13,697 nucleotides of DNA from CAZGQY01 sp964528035 (GCA_964528035.1 CAZGQY010000115.1:1-13697), one strand, 5' to 3'. Numbered from the stretch's first letter, positions 1 to 7,943 are shown. Notes: generated by a model not told the origin, from the sequence alone. A program made the numbers and translations.

Positions 1-216
1 GGCCAGTGCAGCCCAACTGAAAAAAGTCACAGCTGACCGCTCCACACCCGCTTCGCGCAACCACAAAGAAAGCGATGAGAAGATCAATAACAGGGGTATT
101 CCAGCAGAAAACCCCAGAAACAGCATGGTTATCACGCGGGGATGAACAAACAATCCAAATGACTGTTTCCAACTCACAAATCGACTATTCGCACCAGGAA
201 TTTCAAACTGTCGCAT
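1..216 (-). CDS. ampG: AmpG-like muropeptide permease (MFS), N-terminal part, cut by window edge
   Basis: The 72 visible codons read MRQFEIPGANSRF, then SWKQSFGLFVHPRV, then a first membrane helix with LFLGFSAGIPLLL and then SLSLWLREAG and FFSWAALA. The order 'HPRV...LGFSAGIPLLL...LWLREAG...FFSW' is the N-terminal signature of AmpG proteins, inner-membrane major-facilitator permeases that import GlcNAc-anhydroMurNAc peptides released by cell-wall turnover. The ATG at 216 has no clear Shine-Dalgarno; an in-frame TAG lies further upstream. A GTG at codon 14 (giving SWKQS right after the start) is an alternative that would match the shorter N-termini of many homologues. The gene runs off the left edge, so neither its full length nor its transport residues can be checked. 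It lies downstream of nhaD on the same strand but behind a strong hairpin, so it is probably transcribed separately. Confidence 0.8.
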   Translation of the reverse strand, partial: MRQFEIPGANSRFVSWKQSFGLFVHPRVITMLFLGFSAGIPLLLIFSSLSLWLREAGVERSAVTFFSWAALA

Positions 217-564
217 AATATAGCAATTGATTGCGCCTAACCGGGTAATGCCATATTGGTTTTTAGGCTAGCTGCCTCGGGCAAACCTTGTCCCCTGCTG
301 GAATTAATCTCCGAAGCTACGCCGGATTCCTCATCCTGGCTCAAGGCACAAAAACAGAAGGGTTATGGGCTATGTAAATATTCGCAGCACCAAATCGGCA
401 CTGAAAAACAAATTAGTTTCCAAAACTACAAAATCCATGTTGGAACAAACATTCAGGCCGGATCCTGTAAACGGATCCGGCCTGAAATAACAAACCATCA
501 AATAAACTGTCAGGCAAGTTTTAATTTGCCGATAAATTCTTCCGCCAAAGTAACAAGCAGAAAC
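217..564. other. gene-free spacer between nhaD and ampG
   Basis: This 348-bp stretch holds the nhaD terminator hairpin (452-486) and the upstream region of the ampG-like gene. An open frame on the plus strand crosses it but resembles nothing, runs through the hairpin and overlaps the 3' end of nhaD, so I do not call it. I see no convincing -35/-10 pair for ampG. Confidence 0.5.
452..486 (-). terminator. perfect 14-bp hairpin, probable nhaD terminator
   Basis: The arms TTCAGGCCGGATCC (452-465) and GGATCCGGCCTGAA (473-486) are exact reverse complements around a 7-nt loop. The stem is GC-rich in the middle. On the minus strand it lies about 80 nt beyond the nhaD stop and is followed by TGTTTGTTCC, a broken T-run. 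It also separates nhaD from the ampG-like gene on the same strand. This fits a Rho-independent terminator with an imperfect U-tract. The plus-strand side is A-rich and would not terminate. Confidence 0.7.
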
Positions 565-1911
565 TCAGCCATTGACTAAATAGTGTACAAAAATACTCGC
601 GATATACCCCAGTGCGATCACCGGCGTCCATTTCATGTGCGTGAAGAATGTATACATACCCTTCGATTGCCCCATGAGGGCAACACCAGCCGCTGAACCA
701 ATCGACAGCATTGATCCGCCCACACCTGCAGTCAGAGTAACCAATAGCCACTGATATAAATCCATTTCCGGCTGCATACTTAATACCGCAAACATAACTG
801 GTATGTTATCTACAATCGCGGATAATACTCCGACCAGAATATTGGCAAAGGTTGGACCAAGACCGCCGTACATGCCATTGGACACCATAGCCAGATAACC
901 AATATACCCCAGACCACCCACAGAAAATACAACACCAAAGAAAAACATCAATGTATCCCATTCGGAGTCCCGGATCTTTTTAAAAATGTCATAATTACTT
1001 TCAGGTGTCATTGTTTTCAATCGATAACCATAAATCATCAGCAGGCTCAACCCCGTCATCATGCCGAGAAACGGTGGTAAATGAAGAAAATTTTCGAAAC
1101 TCACTGCCATAGTTATTGTCAATACAAACAATATACACACAGTAATCGCACCATGCTTTAAAGGCACCAGACTACCGTCGCCTTGAGCCGCGGGCATTTC
1201 ATCTGGCACAGCCATATACATAAACGCCGCAGGCACGACATAATTCACAACTGATGGAATGAATAAGGTGAAAAATTGAAAAAATGTCGCATTGCCGGAT
1301 TGCCAGACCATTAGAGTTGTAATATCTCCAAACGGACTAAAAGCGCCCCCGGCATTTGCCGCCACGACCACGTTCACAAAGCCAATACTCACAAAAACCG
1401 GGTTACTTGCACCTACGGCCATAACTACAGCACCTATCAGCAGCGCCGAGGTTAAATTATCCGCGACCGCAGAAAGAAAAAATGTAATGACTCCGGTAAC
1501 CACAAACAACTTGCGATAACTAAAATTTTTGCTGATCAACCAGGAACGCAAAGCTTCGAAGACATGTCGTTCCGTCATCGCATTCACATAAGTGATAGCA
1601 ACCAGAAGAAATAGAAACAACTGCGCATATTCTTCCAGATTGTGCATTAAGGCAGCATGAACCTGCTCGGGAGGCACTCCGGCTTCCTTCGCCATAAAAG
1701 CAACGTGCCCCCAAATGATCCCGGCAGCAAGTATGACTGGTTTAGATTTACGTAAATGTGTAAATTCTTCTGTTATTACGAATATATATGAAATAACAAA
1801 AATCAGGATGCAAAATATGGCTCGCTCAGTACCTGTGGTTCCCAGTGTTTCCGCAGCCAATGCCAAATCGGGCAGCCCTATAAGAAAAATTGATAAGATT
1901 AAACGCGCCAA
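565..1911 (-). CDS. nhaD: NhaD-type Na+/H+ antiporter
   Basis: This 448-residue integral membrane protein has about a dozen hydrophobic segments and belongs to the ion transporter superfamily branch of NhaD, which exchanges internal Na+ (or Li+) for external H+ in marine and haloalkaliphilic bacteria. The first 20 residues (MARLILSIFLIG...LALAA) look like a cleavable signal or first helix. Polar membrane motifs typical of the family are visible: SAVADNLTSALL at about 147-158, with D151, N152 and T154, and AANAGGAFSPFGD at about 184-196. A matching late motif, AIVDNIPVMFAV, lies in the C-terminal half and suggests the two-repeat inverted fold. The start is TTG at 1911. It is preceded by GGGGGT five bases upstream, and no in-frame ATG lies near. 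The gene is monocistronic by its context: its own promoter in front, a hairpin behind. Confidence 0.93.
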   Translation of the reverse strand: MARLILSIFLIGLPDLALAAETLGTTGTERAIFCILIFVISYIFVITEEFTHLRKSKPVILAAGIIWGHVAFMAKEAGVPPEQVHAALMHNLEEYAQLFLFLLVAITYVNAMTERHVFEALRSWLISKNFSYRKLFVVTGVITFFLSAVADNLTSALLIGAVVMAVGASNPVFVSIGFVNVVVAANAGGAFSPFGDITTLMVWQSGNATFFQFFTLFIPSVVNYVVPAAFMYMAVPDEMPAAQGDGSLVPLKHGAITVCILFVLTITMAVSFENFLHLPPFLGMMTGLSLLMIYGYRLKTMTPESNYDIFKKIRDSEWDTLMFFFGVVFSVGGLGYIGYLAMVSNGMYGGLGPTFANILVGVLSAIVDNIPVMFAVLSMQPEMDLYQWLLVTLTAGVGGSMLSIGSAAGVALMGQSKGMYTFFTHMKWTPVIALGYIASIFVHYLVNG

Positions 1912-2347
1912 AACTACCCCCTTATTTAAGTATGATTTGCTCTTAAAAAATAATAGGTTATAGAAATTATCTTGTCTACAGAATAGAGTACTAAATTTAC
2001 ACAGATTGTAATCAAAAAAAATCTACAACAGCGTGTTTTACCAGGAAATATCAGACACAAGCCAGCCGATTCATTGAAACTTCATTACTACGAATCCATT
2101 GAAAACATAGATACTTCATGTACCTACAAATTCTTATTAATTTAATATGGAAGATAACGAATTAATCGAGCCAATACAAGAAAAAAACATCCGCATGAGC
2201 AAAATCTTTTCTTATGCACATATGATCTAATAAAATTGTTTTATATTATTTTTTTATTTTCTACTGCTCGTAGTATCATATTCCATGCAAATTCAAGTGC
2301 GATTTGTTTATTTTTAGCTCTGCACAACGAAAAAACCTTTTAAATAT
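1912..2347. other. AT-rich divergent gap between nhaD and cysI
   Basis: No gene is seen here. The nhaD promoter occupies the left end. In the middle, CATTGAAA occurs twice (2072-2079 and 2097-2104, 25 bp apart), and ACTTCAT follows each copy (from about 2079 and 2112). The right part (2215-2347) is very AT-rich, as expected for the cysI promoter region. No good -35/-10 pair is present there, which would fit a promoter that needs an activator such as CysB, but I cannot point to a CysB site. Confidence 0.45.
1950..1978 (-). promoter_or_regulatory. sigma70-type promoter of nhaD
   Basis: Read on the minus strand: -35 TAGACA (1978-1973), a 17-bp spacer, and -10 TATTAT (1955-1950). Each box matches five of six consensus bases. 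Transcription would start near 1943, leaving a leader of about 32 nt with GGGGGT just before the TTG start. No Na+-responsive (NhaR-like) site was recognised. Confidence 0.6.
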
Positions 2348-4000
2348 ATGTACCAATATAACGAAACAGACCAAACGCTGGTAGAAGAAAGAGTCGCACA
2401 GTTTCGCGACCAAACACAGCGCTATCTTGATGGAAAAATAAGCGAAGACCAGTTCCGACCTTTACGACTAATGAATGGATTATACATTCAAATCCATGCG
2501 CCAATGCTTAGAATTGCCGTGCCTTACGGACTGCTTTCATCTCGCCAGCTACGTATGTTGGCACATATTACTAGAACTTATGACAAAAATTACGCTCATT
2601 TTACAACGCGCCAGAATATTCAGCTAAATTGGCCAAAGCTGGAACGCGTACCTGACATTTTGGCCGATTTAGCCACTGTTCAAATGCATGCGATACAAAC
2701 CAGTGGCAACTGTATCCGAAATGTCACCAGCGACCCTTTGGCGGGTATATCCCCTGATGAGATTGAAGATCCAAGACCCTACTGCGAAATTATAAGACAA
2801 TGGTCCACCCTTCACCCTGAATTTGCTTTCCTCCCCCGGAAATTCAAAATCGCGGTATCCGGCTCACAAAATGACCGCGCCGCAACCCAACTTCATGACA
2901 TCGGACTTTATCTTGTAAAAGATAACAGTGGCGCTGTCGGCTTTGAAGTCCTGGTCGGTGGTGGTTTAGGTAGAACACCAGTCATTGGACAAACCATCAG
3001 ACCCTTCCTGGAAAAGAAACACCTTCTGTCTTACCTTGAAGCCATTCTCAGGGTCTACAACTTATTGGGACGAAGGGATAATAAGTACAAAGCTCGTATC
3101 AAGATCACCGTTCGAGAAACAGGCCTGGAACCATTCAAACAACTGGTAGAAGAAGAATGGGGGAAAATAAAAGACAGTCTGGAACTGAATCTTAGCGAGA
3201 TCGACAGGATAAAGAATCACTTTCAACCTTTGGAATATGAATCCATTGGCAATGACGATACCCAGTTTGCGACTCGCACAGAAAATGACGCGGATTTCTC
3301 AAACTGGATTAAATACAACACAGTAAAACATAAGATTCCCGGCTACGCCGCCGTTTACCTGTCCATGAAGCCACCCAACGCTCCACCTGGCGATATTAGT
3401 GACATACAGTTAGACTCGGTTGCAGATCTTGCTGATCAATATTGTTACGGCTTTATTCGCAGCACACATCGACAAAACCTGTTATTTGCCGACGTCAAAC
3501 AAGCTGACCTTTACTCTCTGTGGAAACAGCTGGATTCACTGAATTTAGCCACTCCAAACATTGGCACGGTAACAGATTTGATCTGCTGCCCCGGCCTCGA
3601 CTTCTGTAGCCTTGCAAATGCCGGATCAATCGGTATCGCATCTGAAATAAACCAGGTTTTTGACCACCTCGATTACATTCATGATCTTGGTGAGATTAAA
3701 ATTAACATTTCCGGGTGTATGAACGGCTGCGCACACCAGAGCGTTGGCAACATAGGCGTATTGGGCGTCGACAAGAAAGGCGTAGAATGGTATCAAATCA
3801 CTTTGGGCGGCTCATCAGAAAAGGATGCCGCTCTGGGACAGCGACTTGGACCAGCCGTTGCCAAAAATAAAGTCGTCCAGGCTCTATCTATTATTCTAAA
3901 AGTCTACACCGAACAACGGCATGAAGACGAAGATTTTTTAGCCACGGTAAAGCGTACCGGCATCAAACCATTTAAAGAAAAAGTCTATGCAGCTCATTAA
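2348..4000 (+). CDS. cysI: sulfite reductase hemoprotein subunit (siroheme, 4Fe-4S)
   Basis: This 550-residue protein of the nitrite/sulfite reductase family reduces sulfite to sulfide with six electrons in assimilatory cysteine synthesis, in the cytoplasm. The N-terminus MYQYNETDQ and blocks such as HFTTRQNIQLNW, QTSGNCIRN and PEFAFLPRKFKIAV match the Pseudomonas-type CysI. The four cluster ligands are in place: C414-x5-C420 (CPGLDFC) and C457-x3-C461 (CMNGC); C461 would bridge the 4Fe-4S cluster and the siroheme. The order is ferredoxin-like half-domain, siroheme domain, then the repeat of both. There is no flavoprotein partner (CysJ) nearby, so the electron donor is likely ferredoxin or encoded elsewhere. 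The ATG has only a very weak ribosome site in an AT-rich leader. An assimilatory nitrite reductase is the alternative; the neighbouring DUF934 gene favours sulfite. Confidence 0.92.
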   Translation: MYQYNETDQTLVEERVAQFRDQTQRYLDGKISEDQFRPLRLMNGLYIQIHAPMLRIAVPYGLLSSRQLRMLAHITRTYDKNYAHFTTRQNIQLNWPKLERVPDILADLATVQMHAIQTSGNCIRNVTSDPLAGISPDEIEDPRPYCEIIRQWSTLHPEFAFLPRKFKIAVSGSQNDRAATQLHDIGLYLVKDNSGAVGFEVLVGGGLGRTPVIGQTIRPFLEKKHLLSYLEAILRVYNLLGRRDNKYKARIKITVRETGLEPFKQLVEEEWGKIKDSLELNLSEIDRIKNHFQPLEYESIGNDDTQFATRTENDADFSNWIKYNTVKHKIPGYAAVYLSMKPPNAPPGDISDIQLDSVADLADQYCYGFIRSTHRQNLLFADVKQADLYSLWKQLDSLNLATPNIGTVTDLICCPGLDFCSLANAGSIGIASEINQVFDHLDYIHDLGEIKINISGCMNGCAHQSVGNIGVLGVDKKGVEWYQITLGGSSEKDAALGQRLGPAVAKNKVVQALSIILKVYTEQRHEDEDFLATVKRTGIKPFKEKVYAAH

Positions 4001-4427
4001 AGACAAAAAGGTTAGCCAGAACGACTGGCAACATATTGATAATTCCCAGGACATCCCTGACGGCAACATTACTGTAACTATTGATCACTGGAAGTCGAAT
4101 CAAAACGCATTCAAAGGCAGACAGGGCAAAATTGGTTTAAGACTTTCTTCTGAAGACAAAACTGAAGATTTTGAGGCCTTACTCAATCATTTCCAGCTAA
4201 TTGCACTGGATTTTCCCGCATTTACCGACGGTAGGCTGTTTTCAACCGCGCGCATTCTTCGCGACCAGTTAAAATATCAAGGCGAACTGCGAGCAACAGG
4301 GCATTTTATACGCGATCAGATTTTCTTCCTTTCCAGAGTTGGCATCAACTCATTCGAACTTGCCGAATCAGAAGACACCGATAGCGCCTTAGCTGCTTTA
4401 ACGGAATTTACTGCTAAATATCAGTAA
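3987..4427 (+). CDS. DUF934 protein, CysI-associated, function unknown
   Basis: This 146-residue soluble protein starts inside the last codons of cysI (14-base overlap), so the two are translationally coupled. An A/G-rich AAAGAAAAA precedes the ATG. It matches the DUF934 family through the central block DFPAFTDGRLFSTARILRDQ (about 75-94), then KYQGELRATGHFIRDQIFFLSRVG. Family members sit next to cysI in Pseudomonas and many other proteobacteria. Their role in sulfite reduction is not established; an electron-transfer or assembly aid for CysI is a guess from the neighbourhood. No cysteine pair or cofactor motif is visible. No terminator with a T-run follows; a 7-bp inverted repeat at 4442-4461 may instead be part of the operator of the next operon. 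Confidence 0.85.
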   Translation: MQLIKDKKVSQNDWQHIDNSQDIPDGNITVTIDHWKSNQNAFKGRQGKIGLRLSSEDKTEDFEALLNHFQLIALDFPAFTDGRLFSTARILRDQLKYQGELRATGHFIRDQIFFLSRVGINSFELAESEDTDSALAALTEFTAKYQ

Positions 4428-4441
4428 TAGTCAGTTTGAGT

Positions 4442-4515
4442 AATGTTTGGTCTAAAACATTCGAAGACATTCGGCAAGTATCAATATAATGCTATAATCG
4501 GTATGACAAACGTCA
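4442..4515 (+). promoter_or_regulatory. promoter and repeat-rich operator of the toxin-antitoxin operon
   Basis: Two TATAAT boxes follow each other (4485-4490 and 4493-4498). The second, with a poor TTCGGC -35 at 17 bp, would start transcription near 4505, some 26 nt before the GTG. Upstream lie ACATTCG at 4457-4463 and again at 4467-4473, exactly 10 bp apart. An inverted copy makes a perfect 7-bp repeat, AATGTTT (4442-4448) / AAACATT (4455-4461). TGAC-aaac-GTCA (4504-4515) lies over the start site. Half-sites spaced one helical turn apart suit a ribbon-helix-helix autorepressor. Confidence 0.5.
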
Positions 4516-4530
4516 GACAAGAGGTGTAAA

Positions 4531-4788
4531 GTGCGAATCAATGCGCGTATTGATGACCATTATAAACAAAAATTCAAGGCCATTCAGCAGGCAACCGATT
4601 TGAATACAACAGAGATAATCAAACAAGCGCTGGATTTACTCTATGAAAAAACCGCATTAAGCGGAAAAGAGAAAAACCGAAAATTGATTGAAATGTTGGC
4701 AGGAACAGCTAAAGGACCAGAAGACTTATCGGTGAATTATAAAGAGTATCTATATCAGGGCTGGAAAGAAAAATATGGTATTGAGTGA
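4531..4788 (+). CDS. ribbon-helix-helix antitoxin of a VapBC-like pair
   Basis: This 85-residue protein has an N-terminal ribbon-helix-helix fold: strand RINARID (2-8), helix HYKQKFKAIQQAT, turn DLNTTE, helix IIKQALDLLYEK. That is the layout of CopG/MetJ-type DNA-binding antitoxins, which act as dimers. The C-terminal part (LAGTAKGPEDLSVNYKEYL, then GWKEKYGIE) is the likely toxin-binding tail. The start is GTG at 4531 with GAGGTG four bases upstream. The gene overlaps the PIN gene by 14 bases, the usual antitoxin-first order. It probably represses its own promoter, where repeats at a 10-bp pitch are visible. The family assignment is by fold pattern; I cannot name the exact subfamily. Confidence 0.78.
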   Translation: MRINARIDDHYKQKFKAIQQATDLNTTEIIKQALDLLYEKTALSGKEKNRKLIEMLAGTAKGPEDLSVNYKEYLYQGWKEKYGIE

Positions 4789-5197
4789 TACCGGATTTTG
4801 GTACGCATTTTTTAATCCTAAAGACAGGTTTCACCAACAAACGATCAGCGTTACGTCAGCCTTAAATGAAGAACTCATTACAACCTGGCCGGTAATAACA
4901 GAAACCTGTTATTTACTAGGAAAAGCCCTTGGCGTACAAAGCCAATTGCGCTTCATTATGGCATTAAACGCTGATTACATAGAGGTTTATGATATAGGCC
5001 TGCAGCATTTAGGACGAATTCAGCAACTAATGCAGAAATACGCCGATCTACCCATGGATCTGGCCGACGCTTCATTAGTCATTTTGGCCGAAGAGCTTGG
5101 TCATGGACGTATACTCTCCACCGATGCGCGGGATTTTGAAACCTATCGTTGGAAAAATCACAAGCCATTCCATAATTTGTTATTAGCGAATACCTAA
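4775..5197 (+). CDS. PIN-domain ribonuclease toxin (VapC-like)
   Basis: This 140-residue single PIN domain is the usual length for a VapC toxin. The acidic residues expected to bind Mg2+ are present: D5 in LSDTGFWYAF, E43 in ITETCYLL, D98 in LPMDLADASLV, and D117 in ILSTDARDFETYRW (D95 and D120 lie close by). The family cleaves RNA, often the tRNA anticodon loop or rRNA; the target here is unknown. It starts within the antitoxin gene (14-base overlap), so synthesis is coupled. The pair ends about 85 bp before the convergent ctpA with no strong terminator between. All catalytic acids look intact, so the toxin is probably active or activatable. Confidence 0.85.
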   Translation: MVLSDTGFWYAFFNPKDRFHQQTISVTSALNEELITTWPVITETCYLLGKALGVQSQLRFIMALNADYIEVYDIGLQHLGRIQQLMQKYADLPMDLADASLVILAEELGHGRILSTDARDFETYRWKNHKPFHNLLLANT

Positions 5198-5283
5198 CGC
5201 TCCGCTCGCCACACATCCGAGAGAAGAAACGACTCTCCCCCGCCCTTGGTTCTCACTAAATCTATGGACTGACCAAACAATCT

Positions 5284-6600
5284 TTATTTCGCCCTACCTA
5301 TTCTCTTTGATATATTTATCCCTTTCAAAACATTCAGCGCTTCACTGAGAGGATAATCACGCGTAATATCACCGTTAGCTGCAGATTTTTCACTTGATTT
5401 TTTGCTATTCCGTCCAGCCTTTCCATTTGTTAAGTGATTTGAAAGATCTGCTTCTTTTACAGGTTCATAGCCAGACTTTTCCAACTCCTGTAACTTGACT
5501 CGTGACAATTTGATATCGGGTGTAATTCCTTCTGCCTGAATTGAACGCCCTGACGGCGTATAGTAGCGAGCCGTAGTCAGTTTAACTGCACCCCCATTAC
5601 TGGTTGGGATTACAGTCTGTACTGAACCTTTTCCAAACGATTTATCACCCATAATTACGGCACGCTTTTGATCTTGCAACGCGCCAGCCACAATCTCTGA
5701 CGCAGACGCCGAGCCCGCATTAATCAATATAACTATAGGCGCACCCTTCAAATATTCAGTGGGCGTTGCCCTGAAATTTATTTGAGAATCTCCGACACGA
5801 CCCTCGGTGTACACAATCAACCCGCTATTTAAAAAAGTATCACTCACCCCGACCGCAGCATTGAGCACTCCACCCGGATTATTTCTCAAATCAAGCACCA
5901 ACCCTTTTATATCACCTTTATTCTTCTGTTTCAGCTTGAGAATTTCGCTTTTCACGCTGTCACTCGTTCTTGATTGAAAGCTACTGATCCGAATGTAGCC
6001 ATAATCTTTTTCCAGTATTCGACTTTTTACACTGGTTACACTTATAACCGCTCGAACCACTTTGATTGTCAATGGCTGCTCCACCCCCTCCCTGACAACA
6101 GTGAGGATTATTTCACTGCCTGGCTTGCCGCGCATTATTTTAACAGCATCGCCCAAAGACGTTCCTTTAACCGGTTTATCGTCAATCCGAATGATCAAGT
6201 CCCCGGCTTTTATTCCAGCGCGTTGAGCCGGTGTATCATCAATCGGTGAGATCACTTTAATAAAACCATTCTCCATACCAACTTCTATTCCCAATCCACC
6301 GAATTGTCCTGTCGTCCCAACCCGCAATTCCTGATACTGCTCTTCATTCAGATAGGTTGAATGCGGATCCAATCCTGAAAGCATGCCGCGAATGGCATCT
6401 TCCAGCAAACCTTTATCCTTGACTGGCTCGACATAGTCTTTCTGTATACGCCCAAACACTTCTGTAAAAGTACGAAGTTCATCAAAAGGGATATTTTTTG
6501 CGGCATTAGGTTGAGTGGCAAAACTCAAACTGGCTACGCTCATCAGAGTACCGCAGATTGTTCCCGCTAAAAATAAGAATATTTTTCTATTGATAACCAT
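5284..6600 (-). CDS. ctpA: carboxy-terminal processing protease (S41)
   Basis: This 438-residue periplasmic serine protease has a signal sequence or anchor at about 7-28 (FLFLAGTICGTLMSVASLSF). A short helical region is followed by a PDZ domain (about 98-182, with GGLGIEVG and GIKAGDLIIRID) and the S41 core (about 185-360). The catalytic dyad is S299 in the GSASASE motif and K324 in SFGKGSVQ, with Q328; the 25- and 4-residue spacings match the family. The C-terminal tail (from about 370) is long and charged, with a Lys/Ser-rich stretch. CtpA of Pseudomonas degrades peptidoglycan hydrolases; the neighbour EnvC fits a wall-turnover role. It lies 167 bp downstream of envC, so it may be read from the gpmI-envC transcript or from its own promoter. 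GGAG lies 10 nt before the ATG. Confidence 0.94.
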   Translation of the reverse strand: MVINRKIFLFLAGTICGTLMSVASLSFATQPNAAKNIPFDELRTFTEVFGRIQKDYVEPVKDKGLLEDAIRGMLSGLDPHSTYLNEEQYQELRVGTTGQFGGLGIEVGMENGFIKVISPIDDTPAQRAGIKAGDLIIRIDDKPVKGTSLGDAVKIMRGKPGSEIILTVVREGVEQPLTIKVVRAVISVTSVKSRILEKDYGYIRISSFQSRTSDSVKSEILKLKQKNKGDIKGLVLDLRNNPGGVLNAAVGVSDTFLNSGLIVYTEGRVGDSQINFRATPTEYLKGAPIVILINAGSASASEIVAGALQDQKRAVIMGDKSFGKGSVQTVIPTSNGGAVKLTTARYYTPSGRSIQAEGITPDIKLSRVKLQELEKSGYEPVKEADLSNHLTNGKAGRNSKKSSEKSAANGDITRDYPLSEALNVLKGINISKRIGRAK

Positions 6601-6617
6601 TAATTACGCACTCCACA

Positions 6618-6632
6618 TACAAAATATTTGTA
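6618..6632. repeat. 6-bp inverted repeat in the ctpA leader
   Basis: TACAAA and TTTGTA flank a 3-base centre, 18 bases upstream of the ctpA start and near its ribosome site. It could be an operator or chance in AT-rich DNA. No convincing -35/-10 pair for ctpA was found in the 167-bp gap. Confidence 0.3.
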
Positions 6633-6767
6633 ATCTTTCACTCTTCATTTACAGGCAGTAAAGATCAATCTTCCCTGACTGACCTCTGTAAACCACTCTT
6701 AAACCTTATCGTCCGTAAGCAAAACAGTCTTACACACTAAATCGATACTCAAGCAATAGCTGTTTTG

Positions 6768-7937
6768 TTAACCCACCCGTCCTTTTCGCGCCTTACGACA
6801 CCATTTCTGTGGATTGACCGGTTTTCCGTTTTTCCTGATTTCAAAATACAAACCAGGACTCGCGCGTCCGCCACTACGTCCAACTGCAGCAATCGGCTCG
6901 CCAGCATCGACTGTATCACCAGCAGCCTTGTAAAGGCTTTGATTGTAAGCATACAAGGTCACGTACCCGGAACCATGATCTATAATCGTCAACATTCCAT
7001 AACCGCGTAACCAATCAGCATAGATAACCCGGCCACTGGACACAGTATGAACCACATCACCCTCTTTCGCTTTGATTAAGACGCCTTCCCAACGCCCTGA
7101 CAGTCGAGCATTGCCAAAACGTTTTTCCAATTTACCCTTAACCGGCCATTTTAATTGGCCTCGTAAATGTTTAAAGGGTTTTACTAACACTGACTGATAC
7201 GGAACATCATCCATCGCATTCTGTATCGAGCGAATCAGTCGCTGCAATTGGCGCTCATCATTCCTGAGCCTCAATAATTCATTATTTCTATTACGATATT
7301 CTTTATCCAGCTTAGTCAGTAGCTGCTTTCGCTCCGATTTGGCTTTAATCAGTGCTGCCGCTTCAGTTTTTTTGTCCTGACGCAACTCGGTGAGACTTTG
7401 GGTGCGAAATAAAAGTTCATCCTCGGCATTTTTTAATTCCTGCAAAATCTTGCTGAAGGCATTCACTCGCGAAAGTCTGGCTTTATTAAAATAATCATAA
7501 TAAACAAGCATTCTTCCCGCCCTAACCGGATCCTGTTGGTTCAATAATAGCTTCAAGTGCTCCTGACGCCCCATGGCATGTGCAGCTCTGATCTGTTTAC
7601 TCAAAGACGTTTTTTGACTTAGAATCAAGTTTTTCTTTTCGTCACGTTGCTCACGCACTAGCTGTAAACGCTGTTCCTGCTCGAGTATTTGTTGTTCAAG
7701 CTTATTTACTGTCTTAGACAGGTTTCCGTATAGCCGCTCATTATCCCTCAGTTTCGCCACAACCGAATTTTTTTTTACTGTCAGGTTTCCCAGTGATTTC
7801 TGAACCAAGTGAATTCGTGATTGAATTTCCAGTAACTGCTGTTGTTTTTCCTGGGATTCATTTGCGCCCACCTGGAATGCCGCACATACAGCCAGCACGA
7901 ACATGAGCCTGGATTGATAAATATGCCAACGCCCCAT
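6768..7937 (-). CDS. envC: murein hydrolase activator EnvC (degenerate LytM/M23)
   Basis: This 389-residue periplasmic protein has a signal peptide (about 8-25), two long coiled-coil stretches (about 27-115 and 155-240) rich in Glu, Lys, Leu and Gln, and a C-terminal LytM domain (about 262-380). EnvC activates the amidases AmiA/AmiB at the division septum under FtsEX control. The zinc site is degenerate as in E. coli EnvC: the first His/Asp pair is replaced in GRWEGVLI, the HxH motif reads GLYFE, and only H321 of DHGSGY remains. It is therefore an activator and not an enzyme. The core GRVIYADWLRGYGM and YAYNQSLYK matches EnvC closely. The ATG lies 6 bases after the gpmI stop, with AAAGAAAA as a weak ribosome site, so translation is probably coupled. 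Confidence 0.93.
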   Translation of the reverse strand: MGRWHIYQSRLMFVLAVCAAFQVGANESQEKQQQLLEIQSRIHLVQKSLGNLTVKKNSVVAKLRDNERLYGNLSKTVNKLEQQILEQEQRLQLVREQRDEKKNLILSQKTSLSKQIRAAHAMGRQEHLKLLLNQQDPVRAGRMLVYYDYFNKARLSRVNAFSKILQELKNAEDELLFRTQSLTELRQDKKTEAAALIKAKSERKQLLTKLDKEYRNRNNELLRLRNDERQLQRLIRSIQNAMDDVPYQSVLVKPFKHLRGQLKWPVKGKLEKRFGNARLSGRWEGVLIKAKEGDVVHTVSSGRVIYADWLRGYGMLTIIDHGSGYVTLYAYNQSLYKAAGDTVDAGEPIAAVGRSGGRASPGLYFEIRKNGKPVNPQKWCRKARKGRVG

Positions 7938-7943
7938 TTTTCT

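Noticed and set aside
256..579. Open frame of 107 codons on the plus strand
   Set aside because: It runs through the terminator hairpin and into the antisense of nhaD, has no ribosome site and no recognisable protein pattern.
5198..5283. Bidirectional terminator between vapC-like gene and ctpA
   Set aside because: Only a 5-bp GAGAG/CTCTC repeat with a 9-nt loop is present and no T-run follows it; too weak to call.
6768..7937. EnvC as an active M23 endopeptidase
   Set aside because: The first His/Asp pair and the HxH motif of the zinc site are both replaced, as in known amidase activators.
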